A DNA stretch of 64,000 bases, from the NCBI RefSeq assembly GCF_004795735.1, contig NZ_CP039247.1, forward strand, positions 1,426,001 through 1,490,000, written 5' to 3'. The notes beneath the pieces are model-generated. The model made no database searches. It saw only the letters and a list, made by a program, of their open reading frames with translations, and was not told the origin of the DNA. Shown one piece after another: positions 11,050 through 19,427 of the stretch. The translations under genes were made by a program, and so were the position numbers. Every line of letters starts with the position of its first letter. The first letter of the stretch is position 1. Origin of the DNA: Corynebacterium endometrii. Its GTDB lineage: Bacteria > Actinomycetota > Actinomycetes > Mycobacteriales > Mycobacteriaceae.

Positions 11050-12267
11050 TTAAGCAGCGTTTGCGCCAGAGCGGCCGTCCCGGCTTTCACCGGCCCTTGG
11101 CGAGCCTGTCTCCCCCTCTTTCACGGCGACGCTTCCTAGCATCGACCTTTTCCGCTCTATATCGCCGAGAATCATTTCCTGCGCCGCGTGGGAGCCCTCC
11201 GTCGCGCAATCTACGATGTTGTGCAATTGGCCGGCGCTGTAGAGCTTGTAGAACAAGGAGCTAAGGCGGTGTTCAGGATACTCCTGCAGGACGCAGGTCA
11301 GGGCCAGCCCGGCGCGGTGTGATTGCCGCAGGACCACTTGGGCAGCCGCGTAAATGGATAGGGCGTTAGCCCTGATTTCTCCGCTAAAGGTTTGCGCCAC
11401 CTCTAGCAGCACCGTTGCGCCGGCCGCGGGCTGTGCTAGAAACTCCGCCAGGACCAAGTCCCGCGTTGCCGTTGTAGCCAGCCATGTAGCCACAGTCAAT
11501 AAGAGGTGGTCATTACTGTCCCAGGCCTCATAGGCGGAATACTCTTCTAGGAGGAGGCGGGCGTCCTGGGCAATGTCTTCGATCCCGTACGGATTGGCAG
11601 CTGAACCGAACCGCTCACCATCGGCAAGGGCGGTGGATAGTGTGCGAGCAGTAGCGGCTAGGCGCGCGGCCTCTTGGCTGCTAAACGCATTATTGCGAGT
11701 GATGTACGGGCGCACGGCTTCTTTGCGGTTTAGCTCTGGCAGTTCGCCGCGATCCACAAATTCCTCCATGGACGGCGTGGCGGTGATGGAAGGGATTGTT
11801 CCGTACTGCCAGGTATTACCGGAGGTGGCGCCAGAGGTTAAATCCCTGCCGAACCATAACTCATAGGGCTCCCCCGTCTTGATCTCGGGCGTATACCAGC
11901 ACGCATCAATCGTCATGCCGTGCGAGGTTCCACTGTTAAACAGCTTGTGGGTAACCCCATCAAGGAGGCGTTCCGGGCGTTGGGAGATGATAAAGGCAAA
12001 GACCACCGTGGGTTCGAGTGGCGCGAGAGCACGCACTATATCATTCTGTAGCTTTTCAAAGTCGTCGATGTCGATGCGCAGGGTAGGCCCCAGGGTCACG
12101 TTTACGGGGTTCCCCGTGGCACGGTTATCTGTCTGAGTCTGGTTCTCCCCTTCCTCGGCGGTGGCGTTAAAGCCCATGAGGATGAGCGATTCCGTGGGAT
12201 AAAATCCCAAGGAACCCGGGACGTTAGCAAGCAATTGGCCTGGAGTTAAGATGTGATGTGCTGTCAT
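11050..12267 (-). CDS. DUF4192 family protein
   Basis: About 405 residues from ATG 12267; a longer frame to 12324 exists but adds an unusual Arg-rich leader. The N-terminus TPGQLLANVPGSLGFYPTES is the DUF4192 signature, an actinobacterial family of unknown function. No transmembrane segment or signal peptide is visible. The C-terminal part is Ala-rich and helical, ending in a short charged tail. It is convergent with galE (30 bp gap) and divergent from the PAC2 gene across a 508-bp gap that contains two DnaA boxes. Confidence 0.8.
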   Translation of the reverse strand: MTAHHILTPGQLLANVPGSLGFYPTESLILMGFNATAEEGENQTQTDNRATGNPVNVTLGPTLRIDIDDFEKLQNDIVRALAPLEPTVVFAFIISQRPERLLDGVTHKLFNSGTSHGMTIDACWYTPEIKTGEPYELWFGRDLTSGATSGNTWQYGTIPSITATPSMEEFVDRGELPELNRKEAVRPYITRNNAFSSQEAARLAATARTLSTALADGERFGSAANPYGIEDIAQDARLLLEEYSAYEAWDSNDHLLLTVATWLATTATRDLVLAEFLAQPAAGATVLLEVAQTFSGEIRANALSIYAAAQVVLRQSHRAGLALTCVLQEYPEHRLSSLFYKLYSAGQLHNIVDCATEGSHAAQEMILGDIERKRSMLGSVAVKEGETGSPRAGESRDGRSGANAA

Positions 12268-12316
12268 GGGATACACAGTGCGCGTTCCATGACGGGGGCG
12301 CAATGGTTCCGCACGG

Positions 12317-12376
12317 TTATCCACAGGCGGGATTATTGCGGCTCACTCAATGGGATTTATCCTCGAGTTATCCACA
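12317..12376 (+). other. Two perfect DnaA boxes outside an origin
   Basis: TTATCCACA occurs at 12317-12325 and again at 12368-12376, same strand, 51 bp apart, each followed by G. Both match the consensus DnaA box exactly. They lie just upstream of the DUF4192 gene in a long non-coding gap. No dnaA or dnaN is in this window, so this is not the replication origin. Confidence 0.6.
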
Positions 12377-12775
12377 GTTTCTACCGTCCTGCACCAGCTC
12401 TGGGAACCGCACGCGGTCCAAAGTGACGCTCGTGACAGCTGAGGCCTCGGTCCAGCCATCGGTAATATTCACTCCCTTGGCAGTTCTACCCTGTTGCTTT
12501 TAATTGGGGCGGGAATAGTCGTTGCCCAATGCGCGTTGGATGCTGTAGATATCATCCAGCCCGCAACTTGGTGGGCAACGATGATGCATACAGATGATGC
12601 ACACAGGCTGGCGGGGTGAAGGGCACCCCGCCACTTTGTCCCTGACACACAAGTGGGTAGACATCTTATAAAATCAACCCTCTCTGAACTTTCACGTGAA
12701 CAGGTAACGCTGTAACTGCCACGTGAAGGCCCAACACGCTACGGTGGGTGGAAACGCAATCTAAGGAGGTTCACC
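12377..12775. other. Rest of long intergenic region before the PAC2 gene
   Basis: No gene was found. The region contains a direct repeat GATGATGCAYACA at about 12580-12604, a perfect 10-bp hairpin TGGCGGGGTG/CACCCCGCCA at 12609-12633 without a T-run, a TTATAAAAT element near 12666 that may be a -10, and the palindrome TTCACGTGAA at 12691-12700. A strong SD (AAGGAGGT) precedes the PAC2 start. Confidence 0.4.
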
Positions 12776-13969
12776 ATGCAGGACAGCAACCGCCGCATGT
12801 ATGAATTGGAGTACCCAGCTCCCATCGCCAGCTCGGCTAACGCCAACGAGCCTGGCCCTACCATGATTGTAGCCCTGCACGGATACGCCGACGCGGGAAA
12901 TGCCGTTGAGGCCAGCTCCGATCATCTTAAAGCGGCGCTGGAAAACACGCCGGTTGCGAGTTTCAACAACGATGAACTCATCGACTACCGCGCCCGCCGC
13001 CCTGCCGTGACCATTGAGCACAATGCTGGCGTAGACATCGAGCCAATTGAATTAGGCATCCGCGCGTTACGCGATACGTCCGGAAAGTCCTTCCTCCTCC
13101 TGTCTGGTCCCGAACCGGACATGCGTTGGGAAGCTTTTACCGGGGCGGTCGCGGATATCGCGGAAAAGTTCAACGTAAAGGACACCATCTGCCTGTACGC
13201 CGCACCGATGCCGGTGCCGCACACTCGCCCGATGGTGGTCACCGCGCACGGTACCTCAAAGGCCCTCACCGAGCGCATGGTGCGCATGGATTCAACGATG
13301 CTGGTACCGGGTTCCGCATCGCTGTTTTTGGAACGTGAGTTGGCCAAGCGCGGGCGCAACGTGGCTGGATATACCGCGCATGTTCCCCACTACCTAGCCG
13401 CGTCTTCCTACCCGCTGGCCACCTTCCAGCTGCTCGAGTCCGTTTCCACAACCGCTGAGCTACAACTGCCGCTCGGCAGCCTGCGCCACGATATCGAACG
13501 TATCAAGGAGCAACTCAACGAACAGGTCAATGAATCCGGGGAAATCATGCAGGTGGTTACCGCCTTGGAAGAACAGTATGACGCATTCCTAGAGCGCTAC
13601 CGCTCGGAGCATCCACAGGCCATCATGCCGGGCGAGGAAAATAGCCCGACCGGCGAAGAACTTGGTGAGGAATTCCAAAAATTCCTCCAGGAACTGAGCG
13701 AGCCCGGTCTTGGGGCTGAGGAGTTCCTATCCATGGATATTGATGACCGCGAAGATAATTTTGGCGAGAATAACTCAGGCCCCGCTGGCTCCGCAGAGTC
13801 TTCCGCGCCGGGTAAGTCCGCTAATGGTCCAACCAACGGTGGCTCGGAACCGTTCAATGGGAAGAAGGACCTAGAGGGCAAAGAAAACGCAGAGGACCGT
13901 GACTCCAAGGAAAACCCCCGTGGCCCCGGTGATTCCACGGGCCACGATGAACCAGGGGAAGACCTCTAG
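12776..13969 (+). CDS. PAC2 (proteasome assembly chaperone) family protein
   Basis: A 397-residue protein whose first 300 residues match the actinobacterial PAC2 family: IVALHGYADAGNAVE near the N-terminus, SFNNDELIDYRARRP and FLLLSGPEPDMRWEAF. The family is named for eukaryotic proteasome assembly chaperones. Corynebacteria generally lack a 20S proteasome, so its role is open. The C-terminal 100 residues are a low-complexity, acidic, Gly/Ser/Asn-rich and probably disordered tail. It has a perfect SD (AAGGAGGT) and probably its own promoter; the helicase gene follows. Confidence 0.82.
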   Translation: MQDSNRRMYELEYPAPIASSANANEPGPTMIVALHGYADAGNAVEASSDHLKAALENTPVASFNNDELIDYRARRPAVTIEHNAGVDIEPIELGIRALRDTSGKSFLLLSGPEPDMRWEAFTGAVADIAEKFNVKDTICLYAAPMPVPHTRPMVVTAHGTSKALTERMVRMDSTMLVPGSASLFLERELAKRGRNVAGYTAHVPHYLAASSYPLATFQLLESVSTTAELQLPLGSLRHDIERIKEQLNEQVNESGEIMQVVTALEEQYDAFLERYRSEHPQAIMPGEENSPTGEELGEEFQKFLQELSEPGLGAEEFLSMDIDDREDNFGENNSGPAGSAESSAPGKSANGPTNGGSEPFNGKKDLEGKENAEDRDSKENPRGPGDSTGHDEPGEDL

Positions 13970-14016
13970 AAAATCGCATAGCGGAAGCGGTGCGGCCCCG
14001 CCTATCCGTGACTTGT

Positions 14017-14055
14017 TTCACCCTCACCATCTTTGACTAAGGTGGTGAGGGTGAA
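14017..14055. repeat. 12-bp perfect inverted repeat at the helicase start
   Basis: TTCACCCTCACC (14017-14028) and GGTGAGGGTGAA (14044-14055) are perfect inverted copies separated by 15 bp. The right arm contains the likely SD (GGTGAGG) and GTG start of the helicase gene. It could be an RNA hairpin that hides the start site, a transcription-factor operator, or a terminator lacking a T-run. Confidence 0.6.
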
Positions 14056-16597
14056 CCTTTCCCAGATGTTGCCAGACCTTGCCGAAGTCCCAGAGTCCGT
14101 GGTTGATGAAGCCATATGGGACACGTTTACCTCGTGGACAAAGCAGCGCGGTATAACGCTCTACCCCGCCCAGGAGGAAGCTTCCTTGGGGATTTTGGCC
14201 GGAGACAACGTCATCCTCGCCACCCCCACCGGTTCCGGCAAATCAATGGTGGCTAACGCGGCCCACTTCATCGCCCTGGCGCGTGGCCAGCGGTCCTTTT
14301 ATACGGCCCCGATTAAGGCGTTGGTCTCTGAAAAATTCTTTGCCTTATGCGAAATCTTCGGTCCTGAAAATGTGGGCATGATGACCGGCGATGCCACGGT
14401 CAACGGAGGGGCACCCATCATCGCCGCGACCGCCGAGATCGTGGCCAATATCGCGCTGCGCGACGGGGCCGAGGCGGATATCGACCAGGTGGTAATGGAT
14501 GAATTCCACTACTACTCTGAGCCGGACCGCGGCTGGGCCTGGCAGGTACCGTTACTGGAATTGCCTAAGGCGCAATTCTTACTCATGTCCGCCACTCTTG
14601 GGGATACGTCGTGGCTGGAGGAAGACCTAACCCAGCGCACGGGACGCACCACCAGCTTGGTGGCGGGATCTACCCGTCCGGTACCGCTGAGCTTTTCCTA
14701 TGTCTTCTCCGCCGTGCATGAGACCATCGAGGAGCTCCTAGCCAACAACAAAGCGCCCATCTACGTTGTCCACTTCTCTCAGCGGGAAGCGTCCGAGCGG
14801 GCCCAGGCGCTTACGTCTATCTCCAAGATCATCACCGATGAGGAAAAAGCGCAGATTGCGCAGGAAATGCAGGGTTTCCGTTTCTCGACTACCTTTGGCA
14901 AGGATCTCTCAAAGCTACTGCGCCGGGGAATCGGCGTTCACCATGCGGGCATGTTGCCGAAGTACCGTCGCCTCGTGGAAAAGCTGGCGCAAAAGGGGTT
15001 GCTCAAGATTATCTGCGGCACGGACACCCTGGGAGTGGGCATCAACGTACCTATCCGCACGGTGCTCATGACCGGGTTGGCGAAGTTTGACGGCCGGCGC
15101 CAGCGCATCCTCAAATCCCGCGAGTTTCACCAAATCGCCGGGCGCGCGGGCCGCGCGGGCTTCGACACTGAGGGCACCGTGGTGGTTGAGGCCCCAGAAC
15201 ACGAAATTGAAAATGCCAAAGCACGGCGCCGCATTGGCGATGACCCCAAGCGGTTGAAGAAGCTTAAGAAGAAATCCGCGCGTGAAGGTGACGTGTCCTG
15301 GTCAGAGAAGACCTTCCAACGCCTAACTGAGGCGGAACCCGAACAGCTCACCAGCCAGTTCCGAGTTTCTAACTCGATGCTGCTCAACGTTTTGGCTCGC
15401 CATGGCGATGGCTACGAGCACTTAAAGCACCTGCTGCGCACTAATCACGACACGCGCTCGCAGCAAAACCAACATATCCTGACCGCGCTCGACTTATTCA
15501 AGGGGTTAGTGAATTCCGGTGTTGTGCAAAAGTCCACCAAGGGTCTGGACATTTACGGCCGCCCGTACCATTTGGTGCGTGAATTGCCACGTGACTTTGC
15601 CCTCAACCAGCCCCTTTCCCCCTTCGCCCTGGCAGCCCTGTCCCTCCTGGACCCTGAGTCGGAAACCTACACCCTCGATGTGATCTCGGTCTTTGAGTCG
15701 ATCCTGGATGACCCTCGTCAGGTGCTCGTTGCGCAGCAGAAGGCGCGGCGCGGTGATGAGATTGCCGCGCTGAAGGCGGACGGCGTGGACTACGTGGAAC
15801 GCATGGCGATTGTTGAGGACATCACGTGGCCCAAACCCCTGGAGGAGTTGCTGGAGCAGGCCTACGAGACCTTCGCTGAAACGAACGCGTGGGTCAAGGA
15901 GTTTGAGCTCTCCCCGAAATCCGTCGTGCGCGACATGTTGGAAAACGCGATGACGTTCTCCGATCTCGTGGCCACGTATGGCCTGGCGCGGTCCGAGGGA
16001 GTCATCCTGCGTTACCTCACGGACGCATGGCGCACGCTGAAGCAGTCAGTGCCGGAGGAGTACAAGACGGAAGAATTGGAAGACATCATCGTCTGGCTCG
16101 GCGAATTGATCCGCCAGGTGGATTCCTCACTGGTGGATGAGTGGGCAGAGATGGCCGGAGAAGATTCGCCCATTTCTCAGGAGGACCTGGAGCGTGAGCT
16201 GGCCTTCGGTGTAGAGGATCCCACCGCGCTGACGTCCAATCGCCGGGCCTTTACCATCATGGTGCGCAATTACATGTTCCGTTTGGTTCAGCTTTTCGCA
16301 CTGGAAAAGGAAGAGCGTTTGGAGCAGTTGCTGGATTACCTCGATGAGCTTCCGGATTTTGGCGCCGCTCTGGACGATTACTTCGATGAGTACGACGACA
16401 TGGAGACTGGGCCTGAGGCTCGCGGCAAGGAGTATTTCCGATTGGATACCTCCGAAGCGCGTGAGTGGCGGGTGCGCCAGGTTATCAAGGATCCGGCCGG
16501 GGACAACTCTTACGCGTTCGTTGCCACGGTGGATCTCGATGCGTCCGACGCCGCCGGCGAGGTCCGCTTGTCCTCACTCGCGATCGACCAGTCCTAG
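14051..16597 (+). CDS. Ski2-like DEAD/DEAH-box helicase with DUF3516
   Basis: About 848 residues. The N-terminal SF2 core has motif I ATPTGSGKSMV (about residue 60), motif II DEFHYY, motif III MSATLG and motif VI HQIAGRAGRAGF (about 360). The long C-terminal half (about 430-840) corresponds to DUF3516 of actinobacterial Ski2/HelY-like RNA helicases. An RNA-processing or decay role is likely. Start choice is uncertain: GTG 14051 has GGTGAGG upstream, while GTG 14042/14045 and TTG 14033 would add up to six residues. The inverted repeat at 14017-14055 overlaps whichever start is used. Confidence 0.87.
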   Translation: MNLSQMLPDLAEVPESVVDEAIWDTFTSWTKQRGITLYPAQEEASLGILAGDNVILATPTGSGKSMVANAAHFIALARGQRSFYTAPIKALVSEKFFALCEIFGPENVGMMTGDATVNGGAPIIAATAEIVANIALRDGAEADIDQVVMDEFHYYSEPDRGWAWQVPLLELPKAQFLLMSATLGDTSWLEEDLTQRTGRTTSLVAGSTRPVPLSFSYVFSAVHETIEELLANNKAPIYVVHFSQREASERAQALTSISKIITDEEKAQIAQEMQGFRFSTTFGKDLSKLLRRGIGVHHAGMLPKYRRLVEKLAQKGLLKIICGTDTLGVGINVPIRTVLMTGLAKFDGRRQRILKSREFHQIAGRAGRAGFDTEGTVVVEAPEHEIENAKARRRIGDDPKRLKKLKKKSAREGDVSWSEKTFQRLTEAEPEQLTSQFRVSNSMLLNVLARHGDGYEHLKHLLRTNHDTRSQQNQHILTALDLFKGLVNSGVVQKSTKGLDIYGRPYHLVRELPRDFALNQPLSPFALAALSLLDPESETYTLDVISVFESILDDPRQVLVAQQKARRGDEIAALKADGVDYVERMAIVEDITWPKPLEELLEQAYETFAETNAWVKEFELSPKSVVRDMLENAMTFSDLVATYGLARSEGVILRYLTDAWRTLKQSVPEEYKTEELEDIIVWLGELIRQVDSSLVDEWAEMAGEDSPISQEDLERELAFGVEDPTALTSNRRAFTIMVRNYMFRLVQLFALEKEERLEQLLDYLDELPDFGAALDDYFDEYDDMETGPEARGKEYFRLDTSEAREWRVRQVIKDPAGDNSYAFVATVDLDASDAAGEVRLSSLAIDQS

Positions 16598-16676
16598 ACC
16601 CCACCGTATTTCATAAAGTGAGATTTGGATCCCAAAAATTCGGTTGCGGGTTAAGGACACGGCATTGCGCCCTACC

Positions 16677-17837
16677 ATGCCACCCATGGACAACAACATA
16701 AACTCGCAGGGCAACGATGCCCTCTACGACAACCCGATTACAAAAGCGGAGAAAGCTCCCAATACCGCCGCGCCGGAGGCCCCCGAAAAGCTTACGCCGG
16801 GCGGGTTCACGATGAACGTGCTCAACGGCATCTCGATTGCCGTTGTAGTATCCCTGGTTCCACAGGCGTTATTGGGCGAATTAGCTAAGGCCCTGCTCCC
16901 GGTGTGGGCAGGCGCGACCACAGTCCTCAACCTCACCTCCCTAGCCTCTTCCCTGCTACCGGCCATGATTGGCGTGCTCGTGGCGATGCAGTTCAAGCTC
17001 ACCCCAATCCAGACAGCGGCGGTGGGCATCGCCGCGGTATGCGGTTCCGGCGTCGCGCAGCCTAACCCGGAAGGCGGATTCCACCTGCAGGGCACAGGCT
17101 TGGTCATCAATACCGGGTTGACCGCGGCCCTAGCCGTGGGGCTTATCCTGCTCATCGGCGCGCGATTGAAGAATTACACCATCTTGCTGCTGTCCACCAT
17201 CGTCACCCTGGTGGCCGGCGGCATAGGCTGGGGGATTACCTACCCAATAGTCAATAAGCTCACCATCTGGTTGGGCGATTTGGTCAACGGCGCCACAAGC
17301 CTGCAGCCGGTCCTCATGGGGGTTATCCTCGCCGTCCTCTTCGCCTTCCTGATTGTCTCCCCTGTCTCTACCGTGGGTATCGCAACGGCTATCTTCATGG
17401 AAGGTATAGCCTCTGGAACCGCGAACCTGGGAGTGGTGGCCACCGGTTTTGGCTTGCTCGTCGCCGGGTGGCGCGTCAACGGCTTCGCCACCTCCATCCT
17501 GCATGTCCTGGGCTCCCCCAAGGTGCAGATGGCAAACATGTTCTCCAAGCCCGTGACCTTCCTACCGATTTTGTCCAGCGCGGCGATTCTGGGCGGCGTC
17601 GGCGGCGCATTGGGCATATCGGGCACCCCAATTTCTGCCGGCTTCGGCATTTCCGGGCTAGTCGGGCCGCTTGCGGCCCTCAACTACGAGGGCTGGGGGT
17701 GGAGCACGGGCAACCTCATCACCATCGGTTTCGTGTTCGTGGCGCTGCCGCTGCTGCTCGCTTTGGCCACTCGCTTCATCTTTGAAAAGCTCCTCGGCTG
17801 GACCAAGGCTGAATACTACAAGCTCGAGTTCGAATAA
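16677..17837 (+). CDS. Orphan PTS_EIIC_2-type integral membrane protein
   Basis: About 386 residues and some ten hydrophobic segments. Its sequence (MNVLNGISIAVVVSLVPQALLGEL, with GGVGGALGISGTPISAGFG later) resembles the PTS_EIIC_2 family, distant relatives of sugar-PTS membrane subunits found without cognate EIIA or EIIB domains. No EIIA/EIIB gene is next to it, so a PTS transport role is uncertain; a solute carrier or sensor is possible. The start is unclear: ATG 16677 or 16686, or TTG 16665 behind AAGGA. It is convergent with ahpD and separated by a bidirectional terminator. Confidence 0.72.
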   Translation: MPPMDNNINSQGNDALYDNPITKAEKAPNTAAPEAPEKLTPGGFTMNVLNGISIAVVVSLVPQALLGELAKALLPVWAGATTVLNLTSLASSLLPAMIGVLVAMQFKLTPIQTAAVGIAAVCGSGVAQPNPEGGFHLQGTGLVINTGLTAALAVGLILLIGARLKNYTILLLSTIVTLVAGGIGWGITYPIVNKLTIWLGDLVNGATSLQPVLMGVILAVLFAFLIVSPVSTVGIATAIFMEGIASGTANLGVVATGFGLLVAGWRVNGFATSILHVLGSPKVQMANMFSKPVTFLPILSSAAILGGVGGALGISGTPISAGFGISGLVGPLAALNYEGWGWSTGNLITIGFVFVALPLLLALATRFIFEKLLGWTKAEYYKLEFE

Positions 17838-17926
17838 ACTCCGTTGCCTGAATTGCTTCCGCAACCGGAATCTCGCCAGTTAACTTCTTATGCCCCCTCG
17901 TAGCCCTAAGGGACCAGGGCAGAGAA

Positions 17927-17960
17927 AAGGCCACAACGCCGGAAATGGCATTGTGGCCTT
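17927..17960. terminator. Bidirectional terminator between the EIIC gene and ahpD
   Basis: AAGGCCACAACGCC and GGCATTGTGGCCTT form a 14-bp stem with one mismatch and a 6-nt loop, placed between two convergent genes. Confidence 0.8.
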
Positions 17961-17984
17961 AATGCTGAAACAGCAGCTAATTAC

Positions 17985-18509
17985 TTAGCGGGCAGCCTCG
18001 ATCTCTACCACCTGGGAGATTGCCTGAACAACGCCGGCAATCTTCACTGCCTCCCAGACCTGTTCCTTGGTGAGACCCTCTTCAGTGACGGTCTTCGCGT
18101 GCGCAACAGCGCAGTGCTCACAGCCATTGATGGCGGATACGGCCAGTGACCACAGCTCAAAGTCAGCCTTCTCCACACCGGGCTTGGAGATGATATTCAT
18201 GCGAAGTCCGAACTTCACCTGGGAGTACTCAGAGCCCAGCCAGCCCTTCGCGCGGTAAGCGACGTTGTTCATCGCCATAACGGTAGCGGCACCGAACGCG
18301 GCATCGATTGCTTCCTCGGAGAGGTGCTCCTTAGCCTCTTCCACGATCTCAGAGATGACGGTGGCGTTGCGGGTAGCCGCAGCGGAGGCCACGAGGGTGC
18401 CCCACAGCTGCTGCTCGGAGAGCTCGGTAGAGCGGGTCAGGGTGCCGATGTTGAGCTTCTGGTCCTTAGCGTACGCAGGCAGGGAGGACTTCAGGTTATC
18501 GATAGACAT
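17985..18509 (-). CDS. ahpD: Alkylhydroperoxidase AhpD
   Basis: A 174-residue AhpD. It reduces oxidised AhpC and has weak peroxidase activity of its own. The thioredoxin-like active site is visible as GCEHCAVAH (about residues 129-137), a CxxC pair followed by the conserved His, with a Glu-containing helix before it. The start ATG 18509 follows an AGGAG. It lies 122 bp downstream of ahpC on the same strand, with a hairpin between that may reduce read-through. The pair resembles the mycobacterial AhpC-AhpD system. Confidence 0.93.
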   Translation of the reverse strand: MSIDNLKSSLPAYAKDQKLNIGTLTRSTELSEQQLWGTLVASAAATRNATVISEIVEEAKEHLSEEAIDAAFGAATVMAMNNVAYRAKGWLGSEYSQVKFGLRMNIISKPGVEKADFELWSLAVSAINGCEHCAVAHAKTVTEEGLTKEQVWEAVKIAGVVQAISQVVEIEAAR

Positions 18510-18563
18510 AACTATTCTCCTTTAAACTTTCAATAAACGCTTTTTAAGCAATCGAGTTTGCAA

Positions 18564-18597
18564 AGCCCCGCCGAGCGCAACGGCAACTGACGGGGCT
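18564..18597 (-). terminator. Hairpin between ahpC and ahpD
   Basis: On the minus strand AGCCCCG and CGGGGCT pair around about 20 nt, followed by TTGC. It lies after the ahpC stop and before ahpD, so it may set a lower level of ahpD mRNA. Confidence 0.6.
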
Positions 18598-18631
18598 GCA
18601 TAATGTGTGGATCAGGCGATCCCGACCGGGG

Positions 18632-19228
18632 TTACTTCAGGGAGTCCTTAACAACCTCGAGCTTGTCGATGTTCTTGGTTGGGTCATTTGCCTGCCAGTT
18701 ACATGCACACACCTCTTCAGACTGGAGGGCATCCAGAACGCGGAGAACCTCATCAACGTTGCGGCCCACGGCATCCGGGGTAACGGATACGAACTGGATG
18801 ATTCCATCCGGGTCGATGATGAAGGTTGCACGGTCCGCAACGCCATCAGCGTTCTCAACGCCCAGGGCGCGAATCAGGTCGTGGCGAACGTCAGCGAACA
18901 TTGGGAATGGGATTTCCTTCAGCTCTGGGTGCGTTGCACGCCAGTTGAAGTGGGAGTACTCATTATCGGTGGAACCGCCCAGGACCTGGGTGTCGCGGTC
19001 CTGGAATTCCTCATCGAGTTTGCCGAATGCTGCGATCTCGGTTGGGCAAACGAAGGTGAAATCCTTTGGGTAGAAGAATACGATCTTCCACTTGCCCTCA
19101 TACTTATCCAGGGAGACCTGCTCGAAGTAGTCCTCAGGAGAGTTAGCGTCAACGCTGTGCAGATCGCCGCCCTTCAGCGCAGTGAGCTGGAACTCTGGGA
19201 ACTTCTCGCCAACGGTCAAGATAGACAT
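18632..19228 (-). CDS. ahpC: Peroxiredoxin AhpC
   Basis: A 198-residue 2-Cys peroxiredoxin that reduces hydrogen peroxide, alkyl hydroperoxides and peroxynitrite. The peroxidatic Cys is in FTFVCPTEI (about residue 61). The resolving region EEVCACNW near residues 172-178 carries two cysteines, the mycobacterial-type arrangement that fits regeneration by AhpD rather than AhpF. ATG 19228 (MSILTVGEKFPEF) is chosen over a 45-residue upstream extension because it gives family length and has AAGGAG upstream. It is divergent from oxyR and the likely equivalent of the C. diphtheriae dirA gene. Confidence 0.95.
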   Translation of the reverse strand: MSILTVGEKFPEFQLTALKGGDLHSVDANSPEDYFEQVSLDKYEGKWKIVFFYPKDFTFVCPTEIAAFGKLDEEFQDRDTQVLGGSTDNEYSHFNWRATHPELKEIPFPMFADVRHDLIRALGVENADGVADRATFIIDPDGIIQFVSVTPDAVGRNVDEVLRVLDALQSEEVCACNWQANDPTKNIDKLEVVKDSLK

Positions 19229-19271
19229 AAAATGCTTCTCCTTATCGAAACAATGAATCTGTATGGGACCT

Positions 19272-19307
19272 AGTTTAACGGTATCAGCAACCGCTTGATA
19301 AGCGGTT
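19272..19307 (-). promoter_or_regulatory. ahpC promoter with candidate OxyR box
   Basis: On the minus strand TAAACT (19272-19277) is a plausible -10 for ahpC. The -35 position has no good consensus and is overlapped by TATCAGCAACCGCTTGATA (from about 19282), which fits the ATC-GC-N-GC-GAT symmetry of actinobacterial OxyR sites. A perfect 8-bp inverted repeat AACCGCTT-GAT-AAGCGGTT lies at 19289-19307. This layout suits activation by OxyR. Confidence 0.5.
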
Positions 19308-19391
19308 TCGGTACCTAGTCCGGCCACATTGTGCGGGGAGCGTGTGCAGCCAGCAGTGTCCATTATGCCTAACTGGTACCTATTCCGTCAA

Positions 19392-19420
19392 TAGCTTGTA
19401 ACTTATTGTCATGATACAAT
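19392..19420 (+). promoter_or_regulatory. oxyR promoter giving a leaderless mRNA
   Basis: TAGCTT (19392-19397), a 17-bp spacer and TACAAT (19415-19420) form a promoter whose predicted start point coincides with ATG 19428. The -10 lies inside ATTGTCATGATACAAT, an ATTGT/ACAAT inverted repeat that could be an autoregulatory OxyR site. Confidence 0.5.
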
Positions 19421-19427
19421 GATAGGC

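Noticed and set aside
19340-19390. Possible DtxR box near ahpC (CCTAAC and TACCTATT)
   Set aside because: The best alignment with the 19-bp DtxR consensus gives only about 8 matches, near chance level, although the C. diphtheriae equivalent is iron-regulated.
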